A stretch of 46,091 nucleotides of DNA from Rubrivivax sp. (GTDB taxonomy: Bacteria; Pseudomonadota; Gammaproteobacteria; Burkholderiales; Burkholderiaceae_C), in the NCBI GenBank assembly GCA_016789865.1, contig JAEUPC010000123.1, positions 1 through 46,091 on the forward strand, given 5' to 3'. Under the pieces are notes generated by a model, which did no database searches, was not told the origin of the DNA, and was given only the letters and a program-made list of their open reading frames with translations. Positions 1 through 8,087 of the stretch are shown here, one piece after another. The stretch's first letter is position 1. The number at the start of each line of letters is the position of its first letter. The position numbers and the translations under genes were made by a program.

Positions 1-543
1 CAGCGGCGTGTAGACCAGCAGGTTCTTCCACACGCTGTCGCTCCAGCCCTGCACCGGAAACCAGCCGAGCTGGAAGCCGAACACGTACTGGCCGATGATC
101 ACGTAGACCAGGAAGCTGATCGACAGCGCCACCGTGGTGGCGACCATGATCGTGCGGTCGGTCAGCGAGCCGCGCTTGTAGGCCACCCACATCGCGATGG
201 GCAGAGCCAGCAGCACGTCGAGCACGAGGATCGGCACCATCACCGTCAGCGTGGCCGGCAGGCGCGTGGCGAACAGGTTGCTCACCGCCTCGTTGGTGGC
301 CCAGCTCTTGCCCCATTCGAAGGTGAAGATCTGCTTGACGAAGATCCACAGCTGGACCCAGATGGGCTCGTCCAGCCCGAGCGTCTGGCGGATGGCCTTG
401 ATCTGTTCGGGGCTGGCATTCAGGCCGCCCAGCACCTCGGCGGGGTCGCCGCCGAAGTACTTGAACAGGAAGAACACCAGCAGCACCACGCCCGCGAGCG
501 TGGGGAACATCTGCCACAGGCGGCGTATCAGATAGGCGGTCAT
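1..543 (-). CDS. ABC transporter permease, DppB/OppB type (3' part outside window)
   Basis: This is the inner-membrane permease of a peptide/nickel-type ABC importer. It was read by translating the minus strand from the ATG at 541-543. The N-terminus MTAYLIRRLWQM followed by a hydrophobic helix, and the later LPATLTV segment, are typical of DppB/OppB-family permeases. About 181 residues are visible; the C-terminal part with the EAA loop that contacts the ATPase lies beyond position 1. The gene diverges from three solute-binding protein genes starting at 806, and the 262-bp gap between them probably holds promoters for both directions. The binding proteins are therefore the likely partners (inference). 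The substrate cannot be told from sequence. Confidence 0.9.
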   Translation of the reverse strand, partial: MTAYLIRRLWQMFPTLAGVVLLVFFLFKYFGGDPAEVLGGLNASPEQIKAIRQTLGLDEPIWVQLWIFVKQIFTFEWGKSWATNEAVSNLFATRLPATLTVMVPILVLDVLLALPIAMWVAYKRGSLTDRTIMVATTVALSISFLVYVIIGQYVFGFQLGWFPVQGWSDSVWKNLLVYTPL

Positions 544-805
544 CGCCGGCGCCTCGTTTCGGGCCGCGCTGCCTCGTGGGCTGCGGCGGCCTGCCAGAAA
601 AAGTGGCGCGAGTGTAGGGGTCGGGCGCGGCGGCTCCGGCGGGGGCTTTCCCCCCCGCGTCGACGGGGTTGCGATGCCGTGACCCGGCATGCCCGTCCTG
701 CTCGGCCATGGCCGCCGCCGCACCGGCGCGCTGGGCAAACACCGGCTGCCGCGCACGCCCACGCGGCCTAGACTTGTGCCCTGCTTCCACGAGAGGCCAA
801 AGACG

Positions 806-2686
806 ATGCGAAACCCTGTTCTGGCGCTGGCCACGAGCCTCGCGCTGCTCCACCTGTGCGCGCCCGCCCTGGCGCAGGCCAACGCGCCGGCAGGGCCGGC
901 AGCCGCCACAGCGCCGGCTGCCGAACCGGCGGCGGCCAGCGGCAAGAAGGTGCTGCGTTACGCCTTCCCGATCGCCGAGACCAGCTTCGACCCGGCGCAG
1001 ATCACCGACCTGTACTCGCGCACCGTGGTCGCCGCCATCCTCGAGGCGCCGCTGGAGTACGCCTTCCTCGCGCGGCCCGTCACCATGCGGCCCAGCACCC
1101 TGGAGGCCATGCCCGAGGTCTCGGCCGACTTCCGCACCTTCACCTTCCGCGTCAGGCCGGGCATCTTCTTCGCCGACGACCCGGCGTTCAAGGGCCAGCG
1201 CCGCGAGTTGACCGCCGCCGACTACGTCTACAGCCTCAAGCGCCACTACGACCCGCGCTGGAAGAGCGGCAACCTGTACCTGCTGGAGAACGACAAGATC
1301 ATCGGCCTGTCGGAACTGCGTCGCGAGGCGCTGGACAAGAAACAACCCTTCGACTACGACCGCGAGGTCGAAGGTCTGAAGGCGCTCGATCGCTACAGCT
1401 TCCAGATCAGGCTGGCCGACCCCAAGCCGCGCTTCCTGCAGCACTTCACCGACGCCAGTTTCACCGGTGCGCTGGCCCGCGAAGTGGTCGACTTCTACGG
1501 CGACAGGATCGGCGAGCACCCGGTGGGCACGGGCGCCTACCGGCTGGCGGCATGGAAGCGCAGCTCGCGCATCGTGCTGGAGAAGAACCCGAGCTACCGC
1601 GAGGTGCGCTACGACGAGGTTGCGCCCGCCGGCAACACCCGCCTGGCGAAGCAGGCCGCGCTGCTCAGGGGCCAGCGCATGCCATTCATCGACCGCATCG
1701 AGATCGCCGTCATCGAGGAGACGCAGCCGCGCTGGATCTCGTTCCTGGCCGAAGAGGCCGACGTTATCGAGAACGTGCCGGCCGAGTACGCCAGCTCCGC
1801 GTTCCCGAACAACGTGCTCGCACCACACCTGGCCAAGCGTGGCATGCAGATGGTGCGTTATTCTCGGGCTGACGTGGCGGCCAGCTACTTCGCGATGGAG
1901 CACCCGGTGGTGGGCGGCTACGAGCCGCACAAGGTGGCGCTGCGGCGTGCCATCTCGCTGGCGGTGGACGTGGAGCGCGAGATTCGCCTCGTCCGCAACG
2001 GCCAGGCCGTGCCTTCGCAGGGGCCGATGCCGCCGGGCGTGTGGGGCCACGATGCGGGCTTCAAGAGCGCGATGAGCGAGTACAACCTGCCGCGGGCCAA
2101 GGCGCTGCTTGACCTGCACGGCTATGTCGACCGCGACGGCGACGGCTGGCGCGAGCGGCCCGACGGCGAGCCGCTGGTGCTGGAGTACTCCACCAGCCCC
2201 GACCAGCTCAGCCGCCGCCTCGTGGAGCAATGGCAGCGCAACATGACGACGCTCGGCGTGAAGATGGAGTTCAAGACGGCCAAGTGGCCCGAGAACCTCA
2301 AGAGCAGCCGCGCCGGCAAGCTGATGATGTGGGGCTTCGGCTGGAGTGCCGGCAACCCCGATGGCGACACCTTCCTCGCGCTCGGCTATGGCCCGAACAA
2401 GGGCCAGGCGAATCACTCGCGCTTCAACCTGCCGGCGTTCAACGCGCTGTACGAAAAGCAGCGCAGCCTGCCCGATGGGCCCGAGCGTGCCGCCGCCATG
2501 CGCGAGGCCGCCCGCCTGATGGTGGCCTACATGCCCTACAAGACCCACGTGCACCGCGTGTGGACCGACCTCGCGCAGCCGTGGATGGTGGGCTACAGCC
2601 GCAACGTCTTCGTGCGCGAGTTCTTCAAGTACGTCGACGTCGACCTGGCCGAGCTGCAGCGGCGCGGCGGCGGCCCGGCCCATTGA
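806..2686 (+). CDS. ABC transporter substrate-binding protein, family 5 (copy 1)
   Basis: This is a periplasmic binding protein of the oligopeptide/dipeptide type (SBP_bac_5), 626 aa. The start at 806 was chosen over upstream in-frame starts because GAGAGG lies 9 bases ahead and a normal Sec signal peptide follows (MRNPVLALATSLALLHLC, cleavage near ALAQA). Family features include FDPAQITDLYS near the N-terminus, FADDPAF, AADYVYSLKRHYDP, HPVGTGAY, and a DRDGDG loop at residues 442-447 resembling a calcium-binding loop. It is the first of three tandem paralogues, with only 19 bp to the next. It probably feeds the divergent permease at 1-543. Ligand unknown. Confidence 0.92.
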   Translation: MRNPVLALATSLALLHLCAPALAQANAPAGPAAATAPAAEPAAASGKKVLRYAFPIAETSFDPAQITDLYSRTVVAAILEAPLEYAFLARPVTMRPSTLEAMPEVSADFRTFTFRVRPGIFFADDPAFKGQRRELTAADYVYSLKRHYDPRWKSGNLYLLENDKIIGLSELRREALDKKQPFDYDREVEGLKALDRYSFQIRLADPKPRFLQHFTDASFTGALAREVVDFYGDRIGEHPVGTGAYRLAAWKRSSRIVLEKNPSYREVRYDEVAPAGNTRLAKQAALLRGQRMPFIDRIEIAVIEETQPRWISFLAEEADVIENVPAEYASSAFPNNVLAPHLAKRGMQMVRYSRADVAASYFAMEHPVVGGYEPHKVALRRAISLAVDVEREIRLVRNGQAVPSQGPMPPGVWGHDAGFKSAMSEYNLPRAKALLDLHGYVDRDGDGWRERPDGEPLVLEYSTSPDQLSRRLVEQWQRNMTTLGVKMEFKTAKWPENLKSSRAGKLMMWGFGWSAGNPDGDTFLALGYGPNKGQANHSRFNLPAFNALYEKQRSLPDGPERAAAMREAARLMVAYMPYKTHVHRVWTDLAQPWMVGYSRNVFVREFFKYVDVDLAELQRRGGGPAH

Positions 2687-2705
2687 CTTGCAGGGAGTCT
2701 TGCCG

Positions 2706-4562
2706 ATGAAGCGCCGCGAAACGCTGGCCCGCCTGGGCACCCTGTCTGCGGCGGCTTCGCTGCCGGGTTGGCTGACGCCCGCCTCGGCGGCCGACCAGAC
2801 GGGCGGCGCCAAGGCACCGGGCAACGGCGGCGCGGCCGGCCAGCGCGTGCTGCGCTATGCGGTCTCCGCCGCCGAGACCAATTTCGACCCGGCGCAGATC
2901 AACGACCAGACCTCGCGCAACTTCACCTCGCACCTGTTCGAGTCGCTGTACACCTACGACCACCTGGCGCGCCCGCCGCGCATCGTGCCGCTGGTGGCCG
3001 ATGGCGAGCCGGTGGCCGAAGACGAGTTCAGGCGCTGGACCTTCAAGGTGCGCCCCGGCATCTACTTCGCCGACGACCCGGCGTTCAAGGGCCAGCGCCG
3101 CGAGCTTGTGGCCGCCGACTTCCTCTACGCCATCAGGCGCTACGCCGACCCGGCGCTGAAGAGCCCGCTGTGGGCGAGCGTGGAGAACTTCAAGGTGCTC
3201 GGCCTGGCCGAGTTGCGCAAGGAGTCGCTGGAGAAGAAGGCGAAGTTCGACTACGACCGCCCGCTGGAGGGCATGAAGGTGCTGGACCGCCACACCTTCC
3301 AGCTGCAGCTGGCCGAATCGCGGCCGCGCTTCAAGGAGAACATGGCGGTGCCCGACCTCTTCGGTGCCGTGGCCCGCGAAGTGGCCGAGTTCTACGGCGA
3401 CAAGATCGGCGAGCACCCGGTAGGCACCGGCCCGTACAAGTTGGCGCAGTGGCGGCGCAGTTCGCTGGTGGTGTTCGAACGCAACCCGCAGTACCGCGAG
3501 CGCACCTGGGACTGCCAGCCCGCCGAGGGCGATGCCGAGGGCCAGGCCATCGCCGCGCGGCTGCGCGGCAAGAAGCTGCCGCTGGTCGACCGCGTGGAGG
3601 TGGCCATCATCGAGGAGAGCCAGCCGCGCTGGCTGGCTTTCGTCAACGGCGAGCACGACTTCCTCGACCGCCTGCCCAACGAGTTCGTCGGCATCGCGCT
3701 GCCCGGCGGCAAGGTGGCGCCGAACCTGGCCAGGAAGGGCGTGCGCAGCGAGGTCACGCTGCAGGCCGACGTGACCTTCTACTACTTCAACATGGAAGAC
3801 CCGCTGGTCGGCGGCATGGACCCGCAGCGCGTGGCGCTGCGCCGCGCCATCGGGCTGGCCATCGACACCGACCGCGAGATCCGCCTCGTGCGCCGCGGCA
3901 TGGCCATCCGCGCCCAGGGCCCGATCGTCCCGCACACCAGCGGATACGACCCCAAGTTCAGAAGCGAGATGAGCCTGTACAGCCCGCCGCGCGCCAAGGC
4001 GCTGCTGGAGCTGCACGGTTATGTCGACCGCGACGGCGACGGCTGGCGCGAGAGGCCCGACGGCTCGCCGCTCGTGCTGGAGGTGGCTACGCAGCCTTCG
4101 CAAGTGGACCGCCAGTTCAACGAGCTGTTCCGTCGCAACATGGACCAGATCGGCCTGCGCACGGAGTTCAAGATCGCCAAGTGGCCCGAGAACCTCAAGG
4201 CCGGCCGCGCCGGCAAGCTGCAGATCTGGTCGCTGTCGTCGCTGGGCTCGGGCGGCGACGGGCAGGGCATGATCACGCGCTACCACGGGCCGCAGGCGGG
4301 CAACCAGAACTTCCCGCGCTTCAAGCACCCGCGCATCGACGCCATCCACGACCGCCTGACGGTGCTGCCCGACGGTCCCGAGCGCGAGGCCTTGTTCGCC
4401 GAGGCGGTGAAGCTGGCCGTGGCCTACATGCCCTACAAGTTCCAGGTGCACCGGCTGGTGGCCGACATGATGCACGGCAACGTGTTCGGCTACCGGCGGC
4501 CCGCCTACTGGAACGGCTGGTGGCACTTCATCGACGTGGCGCCGGGCCCCAGCGCCGCTTGA
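2706..4562 (+). CDS. ABC transporter substrate-binding protein, family 5 (copy 2)
   Basis: Second paralogue, 618 aa. The start at 2706 is preceded by AGGGAG. The N-terminus MKRRETLARLG followed by a hydrophobic stretch ending at ASAAD resembles a twin-arginine signal, unlike the Sec-type signal of copy 1. Shared family blocks are FDPAQINDQTS, FADDPAFKGQRREL, HPVGTGPYKLAQW, a HGYVDRDGDGWRE loop and AYMPYKFQVHR near the C-terminus. The block that reads MMWGFGWSAGNPDGD in copy 1 is replaced here by a different sequence (IWSLSSLGSGGDGQ), so the ligand site may have diverged. It is co-transcribed with its neighbours by position. Confidence 0.92.
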   Translation: MKRRETLARLGTLSAAASLPGWLTPASAADQTGGAKAPGNGGAAGQRVLRYAVSAAETNFDPAQINDQTSRNFTSHLFESLYTYDHLARPPRIVPLVADGEPVAEDEFRRWTFKVRPGIYFADDPAFKGQRRELVAADFLYAIRRYADPALKSPLWASVENFKVLGLAELRKESLEKKAKFDYDRPLEGMKVLDRHTFQLQLAESRPRFKENMAVPDLFGAVAREVAEFYGDKIGEHPVGTGPYKLAQWRRSSLVVFERNPQYRERTWDCQPAEGDAEGQAIAARLRGKKLPLVDRVEVAIIEESQPRWLAFVNGEHDFLDRLPNEFVGIALPGGKVAPNLARKGVRSEVTLQADVTFYYFNMEDPLVGGMDPQRVALRRAIGLAIDTDREIRLVRRGMAIRAQGPIVPHTSGYDPKFRSEMSLYSPPRAKALLELHGYVDRDGDGWRERPDGSPLVLEVATQPSQVDRQFNELFRRNMDQIGLRTEFKIAKWPENLKAGRAGKLQIWSLSSLGSGGDGQGMITRYHGPQAGNQNFPRFKHPRIDAIHDRLTVLPDGPEREALFAEAVKLAVAYMPYKFQVHRLVADMMHGNVFGYRRPAYWNGWWHFIDVAPGPSAA

Positions 4563-4611
4563 CCGGCGTGGCTCCTGTGAGCCGCTGGGCAACGGCGCCC
4601 TGCCTGCTGCG

Positions 4612-6453
4612 ATGAAACGCCGAGAACTGCTCACGGGTGCCGCGGCCAGCTGGCCTTTGGCGCCTTTGGGGTCGTTGGGGCCGCACGGGAGCGTGTCGGC
4701 GCGCCCGGCCGGGCCGGCCAGCGGGCGCGCCGGCGAAAAGGTCTTCCGCTACGCCCTCAACACGGCCGAGACCGGCTTCGCCCCGCCACGCGTTTCGGAT
4801 CAGTCATCGATCCGCGTGCTCGCGCACATCTTCGAGCCGCCGCTGGCCTGGGACAAGCTGGCGCGACCAGCCAGGCTGGTGCCGCTGGTGGCCGCGGCGC
4901 TGCCCGAGGTGAGCGAGGAGCACCGCCGCTTCGTCTTCACCATCCGCGCGGGCATCTTCTTCGCCGACGACCCGGCGTTCGAAGGCCGCCCGCGCGAGCT
5001 GGTGGCGGCCGACTTCGTCTACTCGATCAAGCGCTTCTACGACCCCGAACTGCGCAGCGAGCACCTGTACCAGTGGGAGAACGCGAAGATCCTGGGGCTC
5101 TCCGAGCTGCGCAAACGTGTGCTCGAACAGAAGAGGCCGTTTCCGTACGACGAGGAAGTGGGCGGGCTGCGCGCGCTGGACCGCTACCGCTTCGAGGTTC
5201 GGCTGGCCGATCCGGCGCCGCGGCTGACGGCCACGTTCGCATCGTTCGTGTTCGCCGGCGCGGTGGCCCGCGAGGTCGTCGAACGCTACCGCAGCGACCC
5301 GCAGGCGCACCCGGTAGGCACCGGCCCCTTCATGCTGCACCAGTGGCGGCGCGCCTCGCGCATCGTGCTGGTGAAGAACCCGCGCTTTCGCGAGCAGCGC
5401 TTTTCGGCCGACCCGCCCGACGACGACCCCGTGGCGCTGGCGCACGCGAAGAGGCTGGCCGGCGCCCGCGCGCCACTGGTCGACCGGCTGGAGTTCGACG
5501 TCATCGAAGAGAGCCAGCCACGCTGGCTGGCCTTCCTCAACGGCGAGCACGATGCCATCGCGATGCCGGTGGACCTGGCTGGCCTGGCCGTGCCGGGCGG
5601 GCAGCTGGCGCCCTACCTGGCGCGGCGCGGCATCCAGCTCGAACGCCAGATGGCGCCCAGCATCACGCACACCTTCTTCAACTTCGACGACCCGCTGGTG
5701 GGCGGCTACACGCCCGACAAGGTGGCGCTGCGCCGCGCCATCATGCTGGCCTTCGACAGCGCGCTGGAAGCGCGGCTGGTGTTCAGCGGCCAGGCCGAGC
5801 CGGCGCAGAGCATGGTGCCGCCCGGGTGTTACGGCGCGGTGGAGCCGGGCGAGATCACCGAGATGAGCCGCTCGAACCCGGCCCGCGCCGCGGCGCTGCT
5901 GGACATGCACGGTTATGTCGACCGCAACGGCGACGGTTTTCGCGAGCAGCCCGACGGCAAGCCGCTCGTGCTGCGCATCGGCTTCCTGCCCGACCAGCGC
6001 TCGCGCCGTTCGAGCGACCTGTGGTTCAAGCGCATGAAGGCGGTGGGCCTGCGCACGCAGTTCGAGGTGGCACCGTTCGCCGAGCAGATCCGCCGCGCGC
6101 TGGCCGGCACGCTGATGATGTGGGGCTACACGTGGAGTGCCGGCTCGCCCGACGGTGACTTCTTCCTCGGCCTGGCGTACGGCCCCAACGCCGAGCAGAG
6201 CAACGACGCGCGTTTCAAGCTCGCCGCCTTCGACCGCCTTTACGAGCGCCAGCGCGTGCTGCCCGACGGCCCCGAGCGACTGGCGCTGATGCGCGAGGCG
6301 AACAAGATCATGCTGGCCTACGTGCCCTACATCGCCCATCTGCACCAGATCAACAACGACCTGCTGCACGCGCATGTGCGCGGGCCGATGCGCCAGCCGT
6401 TCAGCCCCGACTGGTTTCGCTGGATCGACGTGGGCGCGGCGTCGCCGGTCTGA
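4612..6453 (+). CDS. ABC transporter substrate-binding protein, family 5 (copy 3)
   Basis: Third paralogue, 613 aa. The N-terminus begins MKRRELLTGAAASW. KRRELLT fits a twin-arginine signal well, but the hydrophobic core is short and proline-rich, so the export route is uncertain. Conserved blocks include FADDPAFEGRPREL, AADFVYSIKRFYDPEL, HPVGTGPFMLHQW, DRNGDGFRE and MMWGYTWSAGSPDGD. It lies 49 bp after copy 2. Its TGA stop is only 3 bp from the stop of the convergent OmpA-like gene, so no dedicated terminator fits between them. Ligand unknown. Confidence 0.92.
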   Translation: MKRRELLTGAAASWPLAPLGSLGPHGSVSARPAGPASGRAGEKVFRYALNTAETGFAPPRVSDQSSIRVLAHIFEPPLAWDKLARPARLVPLVAAALPEVSEEHRRFVFTIRAGIFFADDPAFEGRPRELVAADFVYSIKRFYDPELRSEHLYQWENAKILGLSELRKRVLEQKRPFPYDEEVGGLRALDRYRFEVRLADPAPRLTATFASFVFAGAVAREVVERYRSDPQAHPVGTGPFMLHQWRRASRIVLVKNPRFREQRFSADPPDDDPVALAHAKRLAGARAPLVDRLEFDVIEESQPRWLAFLNGEHDAIAMPVDLAGLAVPGGQLAPYLARRGIQLERQMAPSITHTFFNFDDPLVGGYTPDKVALRRAIMLAFDSALEARLVFSGQAEPAQSMVPPGCYGAVEPGEITEMSRSNPARAAALLDMHGYVDRNGDGFREQPDGKPLVLRIGFLPDQRSRRSSDLWFKRMKAVGLRTQFEVAPFAEQIRRALAGTLMMWGYTWSAGSPDGDFFLGLAYGPNAEQSNDARFKLAAFDRLYERQRVLPDGPERLALMREANKIMLAYVPYIAHLHQINNDLLHAHVRGPMRQPFSPDWFRWIDVGAASPV

Positions 6454-6456
6454 CGG

Positions 6457-7116
6457 TCAGTTGGCCTGCGAGACGATCGTCACCCGGCGGTTTTCGGGCG
6501 CGGCGACGTCGGCCTTGTTCATCAGGTTGCTCGAGCCCTTGCCCACCGCGTCGATGCGCTCGGCAGCCAGGCCGTGCCGGCTGATGAGGTAGCCGCGCAC
6601 GGTCTCGGCGCGGGCCTGCGAGAGCTTGAGGTTGCGCTCTTCGCCGCCGCGCGGGTCGGCGTGGCCTTCGATGGTGAAGCGCACGCCGGCCAGGCGCTCG
6701 GACTTCATCGCTCCGGCCAGCACGTCCAGCGCATTGCGCGCCTGCGTCGTGAGGTCGGCCTTGTCGGTGATGAACGTGACGAGGATCGAGGCGCGCCCGG
6801 TCTGCGTGGCCGCGGCGCCCGCGGCGGCGGTGCCGGCGGTGGCGCCAGCGGCCACCGGGGGCCGCACGGCGGGCCGGAAGCTGCGTGTGCGCACCCCCTC
6901 TTCAGGGGCCGAGGCAGCCGGCGGGGGCGTGAGCGCATCGACCAGCGCGCGCTCGGTGACCTGGCCTTCGCGCAGCACACGTTCCTGTGCGAGGGCGGGG
7001 CCGGCGGCCAGGGTGGCGGCGAGCGCTGCCAGGCCCGCGACGCTGGCAAGGCCGGCCAGCCGGGCATGCAGCGAGCTGCGGCGTGTGGCATGGGGCAGTA
7101 GCGGAGTGCGGTTCAT
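6457..7116 (-). CDS. OmpA-family peptidoglycan-binding protein (copy 1)
   Basis: Secreted 219-aa protein with a C-terminal OmpA domain. The start at 7116 is preceded by GAGGGAAG and opens a long signal peptide ending near AAGPALAQE. The middle is a short motif (ALVDALTPPPAAS...GVRTRSF) and an Ala/Pro linker. The OmpA domain shows IEGHADPRGGEERNLKLSQ and RAETVRGYL, then the conserved ENRRVTI end. The Asp after GHA and the Arg of RAETV match the residues that bind diaminopimelate in OmpA domains. Role: probably anchors the outer membrane or a periplasmic complex to the cell wall. It shares the motif order 'I/V-D-A-L-x-P ... R-T-R' with the second OmpA gene at 10550. It diverges from a two-component system. 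Confidence 0.9.
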   Translation of the reverse strand: MNRTPLLPHATRRSSLHARLAGLASVAGLAALAATLAAGPALAQERVLREGQVTERALVDALTPPPAASAPEEGVRTRSFRPAVRPPVAAGATAGTAAAGAAATQTGRASILVTFITDKADLTTQARNALDVLAGAMKSERLAGVRFTIEGHADPRGGEERNLKLSQARAETVRGYLISRHGLAAERIDAVGKGSSNLMNKADVAAPENRRVTIVSQAN

Positions 7117-7274
7117 GGTGCTTCCCTCGGTTTCAAGTGGCGGCAGGGTACTCGGCGAATGGTAGGACAAGCCGGTTGACGAGGCCGCCCCCCAGGAGGG
7201 TTGTCGGGTTTCCTCCCGCCGGCGCAGCGGCATGGCGGCATTGAGCCACTTCGCCATCGGCATGAACAGGAGAC

Positions 7275-7319
7275 CAAGGTATCACCCCGGGCGCGGCGGC
7301 ACCAGGGCGTGATACCTTG
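7275..7319. promoter_or_regulatory. 11-bp perfect inverted repeat ahead of the response regulator gene
   Basis: CAAGGTATCAC at 7275-7285 is matched exactly by GTGATACCTTG at 7309-7319, with a 23-bp G+C-rich spacer. It lies in the 233-bp divergent gap between the OmpA-like gene (start 7116) and the response regulator (start 7350), 30 bp ahead of the latter. The arms contain A/T-rich cores in very G+C-rich surroundings, which suggests selection. It could be an operator or a 5'-leader hairpin; which is unknown. Confidence 0.5.
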
Positions 7320-7349
7320 CCGCTCCGCCGCCGGAGCAAGCCGACCCCC

Positions 7350-8087
7350 ATGAGTGCCGCCGCCCCCGCTTCCCCTGCGCACGGTTCGGTGCTGCTGGCC
7401 GACGACCACGGCCTGGTGCGCCACGGCCTGCAGCTGCTGATCGCCGAAGTGCTGCCGCGGCTGCGCGTGCACCTGGCGGAATCGCTGGCCGAGACCGTGC
7501 AAGCGCTGGGTACGGCTGCTCGCTTCGACCTGGTGCTGCTGGACCTCACCCTTTCCGACGTGCATGGCATGGCCGGGCTGAGGCGGCTGCGCGAGGACTT
7601 CCCGTACGTGCCGGTGGTCATCCTCTCGGCGCAGGACGATCGCGATACGGTGCTGGCGGCGCTGGACGCCGGCGCGATGGGCTTCATCTCCAAGGCTGCC
7701 GCGCCGGCCGAGCTGCGCGATGCGCTCACCCACGTGCTCGTCGAACGGCGCATCCACCTGCCGCAGTCGGTTTCCGGTGGCATGGCCGCGCTGGCGCCCG
7801 AGGGCGGCGGGCGCGATCTGGCCGAGCTGGCGCGCCTCGGCCTCACCGAACGGCAGATCGAGGTGCTGGGCTACGTCGTGCAGGGCCTGCGCAACAAGGA
7901 GATCGCGCGTCTGCTCGACCGCTCGGAGGTGGTGGTAAAGAAGCATGTCACCGCCACTTTGCAGGCGCTGGGCGCGCCCAACCGCACCAAGCTGCTGGTG
8001 CTGCTCAGCCAGCGCGGCTACCGCGTGCCCTCGCTGCGCCCGGGCCGGGAGGCTGACCCACCGGACGACGGCGACCCCGCAGCGTGA
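7350..8087 (+). CDS. two-component response regulator, NarL/LuxR type
   Basis: DNA-binding response regulator of 245 aa. The receiver domain shows the acidic pair in LLADDHGLVRHG, the phosphorylated Asp at residue 65 (LVLLDLTLSD) and the conserved Lys at 115 (GFISKAA). The C-terminal HTH (about 165-225) has LTERQIEVLGYVVQG and RNKEIARLLDRSEVVVKKHV, the LuxR/GerE signature. An upstream in-frame ATG at 7317 exists but lies inside the inverted repeat, so 7350 is preferred. The stop overlaps the GTG start of the kinase gene (GTGA), which implies translational coupling and a cognate pair. Targets unknown; the divergent OmpA gene and the downstream OmpA/sigma genes are candidates (inference). Confidence 0.93.
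   Translation: MSAAAPASPAHGSVLLADDHGLVRHGLQLLIAEVLPRLRVHLAESLAETVQALGTAARFDLVLLDLTLSDVHGMAGLRRLREDFPYVPVVILSAQDDRDTVLAALDAGAMGFISKAAAPAELRDALTHVLVERRIHLPQSVSGGMAALAPEGGGRDLAELARLGLTERQIEVLGYVVQGLRNKEIARLLDRSEVVVKKHVTATLQALGAPNRTKLLVLLSQRGYRVPSLRPGREADPPDDGDPAA

Noticed and set aside
2625-4634. 669-codon open frame antisense to solute-binding copy 2
   Set aside because: No recognisable domains and atypical composition. The plus-strand gene has a signal, Shine-Dalgarno sequence and family motifs.
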